From Pseudeuparius sepicola (lineage: Eukaryota > Arthropoda > Insecta > Coleoptera > Anthribidae), in contig OY987301.1 of assembly GCA_963920635.1 (NCBI GenBank), forward strand, positions 53,760,560 through 53,824,559: DNA of 64,000 nt. Direction: 5' to 3'. Below are positions 1-11,016 of this stretch, piece by piece. Made by a program: the position numbers and the translations under genes. The notes below the pieces were generated by a model. The model did not search any database and was not told where the DNA came from. It worked only from the letters and a program-made list of their open reading frames with translations. Position 1 is the stretch's first letter; every line of letters begins with the position of its first letter.

Positions 1-3000
1 ACTTTAGAATATAGTACGCCCCTGATTTTTTTCAAATCTGCTATGATAGGTGGTTTCTCTCGATGCAAGTGACTTTTGGTAAAAATCTGGTGGTGTAACA
101 AAATCGCTTTCAACCCAAAATAAATTCGAAAATCATTTAACGAATTTTAGAATCTAGTACGCCCCTGATTTTTTTCAAATCTCTGGCTGCAAATCACTTT
201 TGGTAAAAATATGGTGGTGTAACAAAATCGTCTTCCACCAAGAATAAATTCGAAAATTATTTAACGAATTTTAGAATATAGTACGCCCCTGATTTTTTTC
301 AAATCTCTGGCTGCAAATCACTTTTGGTAAAAATATGGTGGTGTAACAAAATCGTCTTCCACCAAGAATAAATTCGAAAATTATTTAACAAACTTTAGAA
401 TATAGTACGCCCCTGATTTTTTTCAAATCTCTGGCTGCAAATCACTTTTGGTAAAAATATGGTGGTGTAACAAAATCGTCTTCCACCAAGAATAAATTCG
501 AAAATTATTTAACAAACTTTAGAATATAGTACGCCCCTGATTTTTTTCAAATCTGCTATGATAGGTGGTTTCTCTCGATGCAAGTGACTTTTGGTAAAAA
601 TCTGGTGGTGTAACAAAATCGCTTTCAACCCAAAATAAATTCGAAAATCATTTAACGAATTTTAGAATCTAGTACGCCCCTGATTTTTTTCAAATCTCTG
701 GCTGCAAATCACTTTTGGTAAAAATATGGTGGTGTAACAAAATCGTCTTCCACCAAGAATAAATTCGAAAATTATTTAACGAATTTTAGAATATAGTACG
801 CCCCTGATTTTTTTCAAATCTCTGGCTGCAAATCACTTTTGGTAAAAATATGGTGGTGTAACAAAATCGTCTTCCACCAAGAATAAATTCGAAAATTATT
901 TAACAAACTTTAGAATATAGTACGCCCCTGATTTTTTTCAAATCTGCTATGATAGGTGGTTTCTCTCGATGCAAGTGACTTTTGGTAAAAATCTGGTGGT
1001 GTAACAAAATCGCTTTCAACCCAAAATAAATTCGAAAATCATTTAACGAATTTTAGAATCTAGTACGCCCCTGATTTTTTTCAAATCTCTGGCTGCAAAT
1101 CACTTTTGGTAAAAATATGGTGGTGTAACAAAATCGTCTTCCACCAAGAATAAATTCGAAAATTATTTAACGAATTTTAGAATATAGTACGCCCCTGATT
1201 TTTTTCAAATCTGCTATGATAGGTGGTTTCTCTCGCTGCAAGTGACTTTTGGTAAAAATCTGGTGGTGTAACAAAATCGCTTTCAACCCAAAATAAATTC
1301 GAAAATCATTTAACGAATTTTAGAATCTAGTACGCCCCTGATTTTTTTCAAATCTCTGGCTGCAAATCACTTTTGGTAAAAATATGGTGGTGTAACAAAA
1401 TCGTCTTCCACCAAGAATAAATTCGAAAATTATTTAACGAATTTTAGAATATAGTACGCCCCTGATTTTTTTCAAATCTGCTATGACAGGTTGTTTCTCT
1501 CGCTACAAATGACTTTTGGTAAAAATCTGGTGGTGTAACAAAATCGTCTTCCACCAAAAAAAAATTCGAAATTATTTAACGAATTTTATAATATAGTACG
1601 CCCCTGATTTTTTTCAAATCTGCTATGACAGGTTGTTTCTCTCGCTACAAAAGACTTTTGGTAAAAATCTGGTGGTGTAACAAAATCGTCTTCCACCAAG
1701 AATAAATTCGAAAATTATTTAACGAATTTTAGAATATAGTACGCCCCTGATTTTTTTCAAATCTGCTATGACAGGTTGTTTCTCTCGCTACAAAAGACTT
1801 TTGGTAAAAATCTGGTGGTGTAACAAAATCGCCTTCCACCAAGAATAAATTCGAAAATTATTTAACGAATTTTAGAATATAGTACGCCCCTGATTTTTTT
1901 CAAATCTGCTATGACAGGTTGTTTCTCTCGCTACAAAAGACTTTTGGTAAAAATCTGGTGGTGTAACAAAATCGCCTTCCACCAAGAATAAATTCGAAAA
2001 TTATTTAACGAATTTTAGAATATAGTACGCCCCTGATTTTTTTCAAATCTGCTATGACAGGTTGTTTCTCTCGCTACAAAATACTTTTGGTAAAAATCTG
2101 GTGGTGTAACAAAATCGCCTTCCACCAAGAATAAATTCGAAAATTATTTAACGAATTTTAGAATATAGTACGCCCCTGATTTGTTTCAAATCTGCTATGA
2201 TGGGTGGTTTCTCTCGCTGCAAGTGACTTTTGGTAAAAATCTGGTGGTGTAACAAAATCGTCTTCCACCAAGAATAAATTCGAAAATTATTTAACAAACT
2301 TTAGAATATAGTACGCCCTTGATTTTTTTCAAATCTGCTATGATAGGTGGTTTCTCTCGCTGCAAGTGACTTTTGGTAAAAATCTGGTGGTGTAACAAAA
2401 TCGCTTTCAACCCAAAATAAATTCGAAAATCATTTAACGAATTTTAGAATCTAGTACGCCCCTGATTTTTTTCAAATCTCTGGCTGCAAATCACTTTTGG
2501 TAAAAATATGGTGGTGTAACAAAATCGTCTTCCACCAAGAATAAATTCGAAAATTATTTAACGAATTTTAGAATATAGTACGCCCCTGATTTTTTTCAAA
2601 TCTGCTATGATGGGTGGTTTCTCTCGCTGCAAGTGACTTTTGGTAAAAATCTGGTGGTGTAACAAAATCGTCTTCCACCAAGAATAAATTCGAAAATTAT
2701 TTAACAAACTTTAGAATATAGTACGCCCTTGATTTTTTTCAAATCTGCTATGATAGGTGGTTTCTCTCGCTGCAAGTGACTTTTGGTAAAAATCTGGTGG
2801 TGTAACAAAATCGCTTTCAACCCAAAATAAATTCGAAAATCATTTAACGAATTTTAGAATCTAGTACGCCCCTGATTTTTTTCAAATCTCTGGCTGCAAA
2901 TCACTTTTGGTAAAAATATGGTGGTGTAACAAAATCGTCTTCCACCAAGAATAAATTCGAAAATTATTTAACGAATTTTAGAATATAGTACGCCCCTGAT

Positions 3001-3760
3001 TTTTTTCAAATCTGCTATGATAGGTGGTTTCTCTCACTGCAAGTGACTTTTGTTAAAAATCTGGTGGTGTAACAAAATCGCCTTCCACCAAAAATAAATT
3101 CGAAAATCATTTAACGAATTTTAGAAAATAGTACGCCCCTGATTTATTTCAAATCTGCTATGACAGGTTGTTTATCTCGCTACAAAAGACTTTTGGTAAA
3201 AATTTGGTGGTGTAACAACAACAAAAATAAATTCGAAAATCATTTAACGAATTTTAGAAAATAGTACGCCCCTGATTTATTTCAAATCTGCTATGACAGG
3301 TTGTTTATCTCGCTACAAAAGACTTTTGGTAAAAATTTGGTGGTGTAACAACAACAAAAATAAATTCGAAAATCATTTAACGAATTTTAGAATATAGTAC
3401 GCCCCTGATTTTTTTCAAATCTGCTATGTCAGGTCGTTCCTCTGACTGCAAGTGACTTTTGGTAAAAATCTGGTTGTGTAACAAAATCGCCTTCGAACAT
3501 AGGAAATTCGAGAAAATTTTAGCAAATAGTAGTAGTACGCCCCTGATTTTTTCAAATCTGCTATGACAGGTTGTTTCTCTCGCTACAAAAGACTTTTGGT
3601 AAAAATCTGGTGGTGTAACAAAATCGTCTTCCACCAAAAATAAATTCGAAAATCATTTAACGAATTTTATAATATAGTACGCCCCTGATTTTTTTCAAAT
3701 CCGCTATGACAGGTTGTTTCTCTTGCTGCAAGTGATTTTTGGTAAAAATCTGGTGATGTA
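1..3760. repeat. Satellite 1: tandem array of two related monomers (about 124 and 143 bp)
   Basis: The phrase GTACGCCCCTGATTTTTTTC recurs about 28 times (for example near 14, 157, 281, 405, 528, 672, 796, 919, 1062, 1187, 1329, 1454 and on to 3679). Spacing is about 124 bp (short monomer with CTCTGGCTGCAAATCAC) or about 143 bp (long monomer with GCTATGATAGGTGGTTTCTC). Long and short monomers alternate in blocks, and a long-long-short block of about 410 bp at 2168-2578 is repeated at 2578-2988 with its diagnostic GTACGCCCTT variant. From about 1454 a third variant (GACAGGTTGTTTCTCTCGC) forms a run. The last units (3130-3760) are more diverged, as expected at an array edge. The array is already in progress at base 1, so it extends beyond the window. 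Small reading frames inside it are by-products of the repeat. Confidence 0.97.
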
Positions 3761-3764
3761 ACAA

Positions 3765-4228
3765 AATTGAGCGTTGTCTCTAAAACATGTCAAACAATTA
3801 TTTAAAGAATTTGAATTTTTTTCTTGTGACTTGTTCGCTATTACGGTCCTGATTTTTTGCATTACCTTCTTTCCTTGATCAGAAATGTCCCTACAGTTAT
3901 TTTTGAAGAAAACCTTATCTTAATTATTTTTTAATCAAATGTATATCGAGGACTACTTAATACTTGACTGGTCCACTGTAAAAACGTGATTTTCATTTCT
4001 GAATCTGTGTCTGTCTTCAGGGACGTGAAACGTACTTGTATCAACATTAGTACTTCTAGGTCCCATTCAACAGGTGGATTTACATGGATATTAAAATTTA
4101 CCTAGAGCGCTGTCGACACATGAATATTAAAACCTAGAGCACTTGATATCTTTAAGATCAGATTAATAAGAATTTCCAGTGTGGTTGCTTTACGCTAATT
4201 CCTCATATTTCCACCATTTAAGTTCATT
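3765..4228. other. AT-rich spacer, nothing recognised
   Basis: Sequence to the right of satellite 1 with no long reading frame, no tandem repeat and no recognised element. A short internal near-repeat (CATGGATATTAAAATTTACCTAGAGC and a variant with CATGAATATTAAAACCTAGAGC) lies at about 4083-4140. Confidence 0.5.
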
Positions 4229-4645
4229 TTGGTAGGCACATTAATGTTAAGAAATCGAAAGAATGTTGAAAAAGTATCAAGTTGTAAGTCTAAAGCTATC
4301 GTTTTACCACTCCTATATGGAGTTAGACACTCAAGACGAGATGGAAGTCGAGGTGACTCGAGATTCCACCAAGTCATGACTGCGAAGAAGACCAATGGGG
4401 TGAAGGCGCTGCTACCGAATCAAAATCTTGGGGTGAAGATCAATCCTGAGACAAAGGTTGAACTCAAGACCAATCCTGGGGGCACAGACCACTACTGGGG
4501 ACATCTGGAGCGAGGAGGGGTGCTACCAACCAAGGGCGGTGGAGAGAAACGGTCTCCGCCAAGTTCCTCCGGGAATGAGCAAATCGGCGGGAATTCCGCA
4601 ATCAGGAGCGGGATGCAGTGGTTCAGGGGCAATCTGTATAACTAA
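4229..4645 (+). other. Unrecognised open reading frame, 138 codons
   Basis: A stop-free stretch with higher GC than its surroundings, especially 4320-4640. The translation is rich in Gly, Asn, Lys and Arg and shows no domain I recognise, no signal peptide and no transmembrane segment. A second overlapping frame is also open over 4458-4649, which is what GC-richer non-coding DNA often gives. There is no clear promoter or splice context. It may be a remnant of a mobile element or an exon; I do not claim a protein. Confidence 0.2.
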
Positions 4646-4649
4646 ATAA

Positions 4650-5205
4650 AAAAATTTAAACTTATCTTGTTTTTTATGAACTACCACAACATTTAAAAGC
4701 AAAAACGAATCATATATTTACAAAAATATCAAAGATTTCAACGAAATCATTGTACAAGTACCGGTCGAATATTTGACTCATTCCTACAGCCTTTATTTTT
4801 CAAGAAAAAATAAAAAGTTGTACTGAACCGCTAGGATCTGTTATCAAATGAAACAAATGAGCATCGCAAAGTTGTGAAAAAACTTTTTATGGAACACTCT
4901 GTATATTTAGGATTTTTTTATTACGATATATACATGTTTGATTTCGCATGATAGTACATGATATAAATAATCGCAACCCTTCAATATAACTTGTTGATTT
5001 TTTGAAAAATAAAGGTTGTAGTAATGAGTTAAAATGTACGAGAACACCCTGTACATGGTTCAATAGCTGTCAATGTTATCAATATAAAAATTTCGATCTT
5101 TTTTAATATGACAAACTCAACTAATAAAAATTTACGCAGTCTAGTGCATTGCTACTAAAACTTGATACTTCCGTTCGTTCATCCTAGATTACAACGTGAT
5201 AAAAT
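4650..5205. other. AT-rich DNA with two diverged 'ACACCCTGTA' motifs
   Basis: No gene seen. AACACTCTGTATATTTAGG at about 4893 and AACACCCTGTACATGG at about 5044 resemble the ACACCCTGTA/TACAGGGTGT tips that recur in many insect DNA transposons, so this may be a decayed element. Confidence 0.35.
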
Positions 5206-5480
5206 AATAAGATACTTAAATTACGCAATGCATTTCGCACTATGCTATTGCAAACCAATGAACTCGCGCGAAACTAAAACGTGCTTTAGGCGTCTAATCC
5301 CAGACGGTGAAAAGAAAGTGCTCTTTTCGAAGGCATTACGTTAGAAAGATATGTACTTTCACACATTTTGTTGGAATTAATAGTATAAAGTGATAGTTTT
5401 ACGTTTTTACATAGTATATTTTTTTAAATTATGTTTCTCGGAAGCTAGGAAATGCAAATATCAACGTCAAAAAATGAAAA
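5206..5480 (+). repeat. Diverged fragment related to the giant palindrome arm
   Basis: 5255-5335 (GAAAGTGCTCTTTTCGAAGG followed by CATTACG) aligns by eye with the + strand of the giant element near 55431-55500 (GAAAGCACTTTTTTCGATGG followed by CATTAG). A second block, 5429-5476 (TTATGTTTCTCGGAAGCTAG), is shared with 10009-10052. The frames over 5162-5344 and 5390-5662 are open but unrecognised and are probably chance frames of this repeat. Confidence 0.45.
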
Positions 5481-5664
5481 GAAAGTGTTTTTTCGACGAC
5501 TGGACAGCGATTGCTTTTTATGAAAGAGAAAATGCAAAAATTGCATATCGCACGATCGTGCGAGATCAAAATACAACTATGCAAGATTGCAAGAACAGAA
5601 CACCGGATCTAATCAATCGAGGTAAAAAATCTATGCTCCAATTTCTTAGGTCGTCAATCTGATG

Positions 5665-6240
5665 CGTCAGCTAGATCGAAAAATGCAACTCTACAAAAAG
5701 AAAATATTTCGCATGAAAAAAATTGTTGAAATCTTATGTACCTTGAAAACACATTTTTTTCTTCTGATATATCTTATGTGGATATACCACGTTTGGATTT
5801 TTAAAACAGAGAACACTCGATATTTTTAACTTTTTTTCAGATCATTAGAAATTTTGACTAAAAATGATAGTATAAAATTACCAGTCAAAAAATTATCCCG
5901 CTGTACCCGCTTCCTTGCACTTTGACTTCCCAATTCGCGTTCGAACCTCCCACCCTATACTAAAAACAACGTTGAAAAAGTTAATTGGGGTCTACAAATA
6001 TTTTTATGTATGCTAGCTAAAAGCTGCCAAATATATTTTTCAATTTTTGTTGCATCTTTATCTTATAATAACATACCCTCAGAGTCCAAACTATTTTAAA
6101 AACATTCAGTCACTGCAATCCTTTTCGTTACACGAGTTATATTCACCTAGAAATTGATATCAGTTAAATATTTTGACAGGGTATTCTAATATCTTTGTTA
6201 TTTTAAAGGCTGCTGCCAATGAAAATTTTTTAATCTACAG
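5665..6240. other. AT-rich DNA, nothing recognised
   Basis: Read on both strands: no long frame, no tandem structure and no terminal repeats. Confidence 0.5.
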
Positions 6241-6244
6241 TAGT

Positions 6245-6683
6245 ATACCGACCACTTTCTTCGACTTATGTTCCATTTCTCAGTTTTTCCTTCAAAATGA
6301 TATCAAAATATACATACTACACTAAAATCCTCTTCAAATTTTAGTTTTGACGTCTTTTTAACAGATTTTTGGCACTTTCACTTGGGATCATAACAGATTT
6401 TATTCGCTGTGAAAAACAAATTTGTCCGGTTTATTTCATGTTTTTGTCAACATTTTAATCCTACAATAATATAGGTACCGACCACTTTCTTCGACTTATG
6501 TTCCAATTCTCAGTTTTTCCTTCAAAATGATATCAAAAAATACATACTACACTAAAATCCTCTTCAAATTTTAGTTTTGACGTCTTTTTAACAGATTTTT
6601 GGCACTTTCACTTGGGATCATAACAGATTTTATTCGCTGCGAAAAACAAATTTGTCCGGTTTATTTCATGTTTTTGTCAACAA
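6245..6683. repeat. Tandem duplication, two copies, period 231 bp
   Basis: TACCGACCACTTTCTTCGAC starts at 6245 and again at 6476. The two copies stay nearly identical through CAGATTTTTGGCACTTTCAC to TTTTTGTCAACA, differing by single bases (for example GCTGTGAAAA versus GCTGCGAAAA). No coding content. Confidence 0.93.
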
Positions 6684-6689
6684 TTAAAA

Positions 6690-7200
6690 GTACAGGCTTC
6701 CTCATGTTAAAGTACTCGTTTTAATACGCGCATTGGAATTATTCTTTAGTTGACCATGATTTATTTATTATTTTGAGATTAATTAAAATATTGTCATCAT
6801 GTAGACCATCTGTTACCAAATTATGATAAACTTTGCCTGTCAAAAACTATCCCTCCCCACTCTCAGAGAGAATTATAACGATAAAATTGAAATATAGCGA
6901 CATCTATTGATTAAAACACATTTCATAAAACAGTGCAAACCCGCAAGTATATTCGCATAACAGATTACTGCTTAAGAACTTTTCTGTCCATTTTATACAA
7001 GAATTTTAGTCCTCCAAGTGGCATAGGTTTAAAACGCATCAATCAATTTAAAATGAAGGACGCGGAACAATGAAAATACAAAGTAATCTTTAAAATATTC
7101 ATAATGCTTTTCAGTCTTACACTCTCTTACCTGGCACAGAAACTTATGGAAATTAACATTCAGAAGTTCCAGATAATCATATACCAAAAATTCGAAAAAT
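6690..7200. other. AT-rich DNA, nothing recognised
   Basis: No repeat or gene recognised. A short minus-strand frame (7029-7220) is not conserved with anything I know and runs into the MITE on its right. Confidence 0.45.
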
Positions 7201-7205
7201 CTATA

Positions 7206-7816
7206 CAGGGTGAGTGACATCTAAAGGCAGAGCCGAAAACAAAATGTAGAACTCATTAAATAAGCACATATGCTTAATAAACATTAGCCCAAAAACGCTT
7301 GGTTCTCCATATATAGCGTGTTGAAAATTTTAACCTATTTTTGAAATCTTTTCCGAGCCCGTTTAAGAATTTCAACCAAATTTGATACACATTATTGGTT
7401 GTGCAATAATTTTGACCTGTTTAGATGACCAGCGGCGTAGATACAAATAGTTACTCTAAATAATTGTAAAAAAAAGGAATACGGTCCTGTGCAAAACCAA
7501 AAATTTTGTCTTTTTGGATAGCCCATTCAATTTGGAACAAAAAGAGCCTCTACCTATATTTCTATTTCTACTACAGTTTCTTCGTAATTTCGGATTTTTT
7601 AAACTAGTGCCAAGGTGATTATGCTATAGCATTTAAAATAAAATTATTTATATCTACGCCGCTGCTCATCTAAACAGGTCAAAATTATTGCACAACCAAT
7701 AATATGTATCAAATTTTGTGGTAATTCCTAAACGGGTTCGAAAGAAATTAAAAAATATATGTTAAGCGAAGTCTACCTTGTGTTTTCGGCCCTGCCTTTA
7801 AATGCGACTCACCCTG
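7206..7816. mobile_element. Palindromic MITE with TA target duplication (Tc1/mariner-like ends)
   Basis: The left end reads CAGGGTGAGTGACATCTAAA and the right end is its inverted counterpart (CGACTCACCCTG), each flanked by TA. The inverted match continues inward: GTGCAATAATTTTGACCTGT at about 7402 faces its exact complement at about 7676. The element is therefore nearly all inverted repeat around a roughly 150-bp centre. A TA duplication and CAGGG-type tips fit a non-autonomous Tc1/mariner-superfamily MITE. It encodes nothing. Confidence 0.8.
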
Positions 7817-7819
7817 TAT

Positions 7820-8895
7820 AACAGGTTTGAAAATGGTTGCAAAGTGCAAAATCTCGTTGCAAAAATCATCCCACAGATCTTATAAATAAATGGAAAGTAA
7901 CGTTCTGGAATGTAGAACCTAATATTTTTATTGGAACGGAGTTTGGTGACAGGCTACTTCAACACCACTGATCTGTCAAATTTGACGGCAGTATAAAAAT
8001 TCTCGTAGGTAATCTAACCTAACCTATTCAGTAATCTGTGGTAGGTAATATTCTTACCATATATAGCTTGTTAAGTGGTGAGTCCTCCATGCCAAGATAC
8101 TTATATGAATAAAAAGGAAAGAACTGCTGTAAGCATGTCAACAGAATTACTTAGATTTAAATGAATGTTTCCTTAAAGGAGCATATAAAATAGTTCTGAA
8201 TCGTTTAGTGTTTAGTGAATTATAAGAATTAGTTATCAAATAATAATAATTCTCACCCTCATAATACAACCAAACTAAGAGTAGGTACCCCAGAAGCAAA
8301 TGCTTTTGCGGAGGAGGGGTGGCAATTACTATTGTCTTTGAGAGACTAGGTAGCATTCGCTCTAATTGAAAAAAGCAGCTAGTGTATTTTTTAATCGTTT
8401 ATTTAACCCAAGCAACAATGAACTGCCGTTCGTAGATGTTTATTTTAGAAGTGTACCTTTATTTTCTTAATATTTTTGTAAACCATTGTCGTTCAAGCAG
8501 TAGTCTCTGAATGATTCCAATAATCAATTTCACAATCAATAATGAAGAACATTTTGTTATATAGTAGATCATAGATATTTAATGGGTGAACTATTCCGTG
8601 TCAGAAAACGAACGATTTTTAGGTATCATTCTAATTTTATAGTACGCAAAACTTCTAAATAAATTTAGCATCGGGTATCTGGGCGAAAGGAATCCATTTT
8701 ATAAGATATTTCAACACAAATTGTGAATTCTACTACATAAGCAACTGAATATTTCGGAGATATTCGAATGAACTTTTTTTTGAAAGGTCTTATAAAACCG
8801 CTTCTTTTTGCTACCGTTTTGAAAATGCAAATCTAGGGATTTTTATATCCTGGTTCTCATTCAAACCATTTAGCGATTTTTTTTATTTAAAATCT
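7820..8895. other. AT-rich DNA with a dispersed repeat fragment; no gene
   Basis: A telomere-like TAACCTAACCTA occurs at about 8015. Otherwise only short chance frames are present, including the minus frame 8147-8356. The interval 8235-8305 holds a dispersed repeat listed separately. Confidence 0.4.
8235..8308 (-). repeat. Dispersed repeat fragment, second copy at 21945-22012
   Basis: Read on the minus strand this gives GCATTTGCTTCTGGGGTACC, then a variable stretch, then GAGGGTGAGAATTATTATTA. The same order occurs on the plus strand at about 21945-22012. Both end in ATT trinucleotides, suggesting a retrotransposed 3' end, but the family is unknown to me. Confidence 0.55.
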
Positions 8896-9310
8896 GACAT
8901 CACGGTGTTAATCGGAACATCCAGTATACCAAACAATGACGTCAGAATTTATAGACAGGTTTGTTTTGATAAACGCTTGACGCCCAGAACTAATCACAAT
9001 CTAAGCGCTCCATTAAATTATTCCGAAAATGTCGCGAGATTGTCAGAAATTGTCCCTTTTTGTCCAGCCGTAGCGAACTTATTTCGACTGTGGGCTCGGA
9101 GGCTGGCGTCGTTAGACCATCCCGCGAGTCTTCAGGGGAGGTTCCGATGCTTCCGGCGGCCCCAAACAAGAAAAAACATGCGATATCTAAGTGTGACTCG
9201 GGAGGAACTACAACCGGGAATCATCGGGTATACAGTTGGTTGACTTTCTGTCTTTGTTTGAAGCATGTTGTTAGAGTAGTATGGATATATTTAATCTTGG
9301 AGTCAAAATA
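8896..9310 (+). other. GC-moderate block with two overlapping unrecognised frames
   Basis: Base composition rises over 9000-9235 and two plus-strand frames (8905-9243 and 9060-9311) stay open. Neither translation shows a domain I recognise. It could be an old retrotransposon segment or an exon. No splice signal or poly(A) signal settles it. Confidence 0.2.
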
Positions 9311-9534
9311 AAAGGCATTTTAACAATGAGGCACCGCGTCTATAGGTTTTGACGTCATTGATACAACATTTTAGTCAAAAATATACCGGGAGTTACTTTC
9401 TGCAAGGTGCCAAAAGAGGAATTTTAAAGGTGAGTGAATTATGCCATGGAATTGCTTCAAAAAGTCGAACGGTCAAAGGAAGAAGCGACACGAAGCGACT
9501 ATGAAAAACGACTAGACTACTCGAAAAACGTCTA

Positions 9535-9630
9535 AACGACTCGAAAATCGACAAACCATGGAATACCATCAAAGGCCATGGAATGCCATCGAATGCCATG
9601 GAATACCATCAAAGGTCATTTAATGCATAA
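9535..9630. repeat. Short imperfect minisatellite (CCATGGAATGCCATC)
   Basis: CCATGGAATACCATCAAAGG and CCATGGAATGCCATCGAATG type units follow each other about six times. Just upstream (9455-9535) is a looser run of ACGACT(C)GAAAA units. The antisense frame over this is a repeat artefact. Confidence 0.8.
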
Positions 9631-9829
9631 AATTCACGCTCAAACATCAAAAATATTAAAAAATCGCACTAAATCAAAAATGCAAAATCTTTACACAATA
9701 CATATTTCACCTTTCTAAGTCTGGCGCGTTGATGAACTTGATATTTCCGTTAGTAACGTGTCCCCAGATTACCCCTAATATGATACCTATAATTACATTT
9801 CTCAGTATATACAATAATTTGAAACAATG

Positions 9830-10055
9830 AGACCAGCGCGCGAGATTCGCTCGCGAAAATAATACGTAAAAGCACGCTTATTCCGACGACTGGCGAAAGT
9901 ACTTTTTCTGCGGAATTAGAAAGAATTGTACGTGACTTTCACAGACATTCAACTTTAAGCTGCTATTTTTCATTTATGATTCATCTTTACAGGATATATT
10001 TTTAAATTATGTTTCTCGGAAGCTAGGAAATGCAAACATCGACGCCAAAAAACGT
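9830..10055 (+). repeat. Diverged fragment related to the giant palindrome arm
   Basis: 9838-9905 (CCAGCGCGCGAG, then CACGCTTATTCCGACGAC, then GCGAAAGTACTTTTT) aligns by eye with 55418-55485 (TCAGCGCGCGTG, CACGCTTATTTCGACGAT, GTGAAAGCACTTTTT). The right part, 10009-10052, is shared with 5429-5476. So this is a second, older relative outside the giant element, in the same arrangement as at 5206-5480. Confidence 0.55.
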
Positions 10056-10700
10056 GGATTCATTATTGCGACATTTTCGACTACTATGTGATATTATAAA
10101 ATAGAAAGTTACTATACTTACAGTATTTTAACCTTATCTGTTAGTCCCAATTCTAATGCCTAGAAACATATTTCATATTTTTGGATATTCTAAAACGACC
10201 ATGTCTAATTGTGGGTTTATTAAAATTTGTTTGCCTACGTTACCCAGTCTGCCGCCATAAGTCTCTACACTTTAACTTTGTACAACGCAGTGTAGAAATA
10301 TGGATGAAATATATAAGAAGTAGATTATTGGGACAAAATCTCTTTGTATTTTCTTAGGAAGGTTCGATTCGCCTTTTGATAGGTGGTTAGCAAGATTTTT
10401 AATATTCAATGATTCAGATATAATTTTTAACGATATTTATCGTTTTTGGATGATTAATCAACCATATGCGCGAAACAAAATATTTTCAAAACTTAATTCA
10501 TATGTTTTTTGCTAACCTACATTTTTAATAAGTGTTACTTTCGAAGCATTCTAGATAAGGGTAATGCATATTAGATTGTATACATATTTTTAAGTAAAGG
10601 GCACTTTGGGTTTCTAAAAATCAAACGTTTGGGGATCAACACGGCTTAAAAAATTTGCGCTACTAGGTACATAGAGTAGGTATGTATAGAGAAACAAACA
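10056..10700. other. AT-rich DNA, nothing recognised
   Basis: No repeat, RNA gene or plausible coding frame seen. Confidence 0.5.
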
Positions 10701-10705
10701 CTTAT

Positions 10706-11016
10706 TTAAACATTTTTATTTATTGGATCACTAATAACATTCATAGCTACTAAGGTGTTTATAAATATAGCTGTTTCTTCCCCCTTTTGTAGAGCATTCC
10801 TATACATATCGACGATATCATTCGGATTGGTATTTTTATCCCATTTAAGCATTGGCTTAATGTTGGAAGTTGTTGGAGACTCCATTAAATGCAACTCTCT
10901 TAAAAAGCTGGTTGGAGTTTTATTTCTAGATGGAAATAACTTTGATATAATGTTGATATATTTCCACGTTTTGCTAGGGTTTAGTCGTAATGCATTCCCA
11001 TATCGTCTTTTGTGAG
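10706..11016 (-). pseudogene. Coding-like fragment on the minus strand, possibly a retroelement linker
   Basis: The minus-strand frame is open for about 104 codons outside the adjoining satellite and ends ...NVISDPINKNV. It contains RRYGNALRLNPSKTWKYIN, which looks like the loosely conserved linker between endonuclease and reverse transcriptase in many CR1/Jockey-type retrotransposons, where a lysine-rich W.(Y/F)(V/I)N segment is common. An AATAAA lies at the very end of the frame. The upstream part of the frame (to 11071) is satellite 2 sequence and should not be counted. A host terminal exon is the alternative. I give the family only as a guess. Confidence 0.3.
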
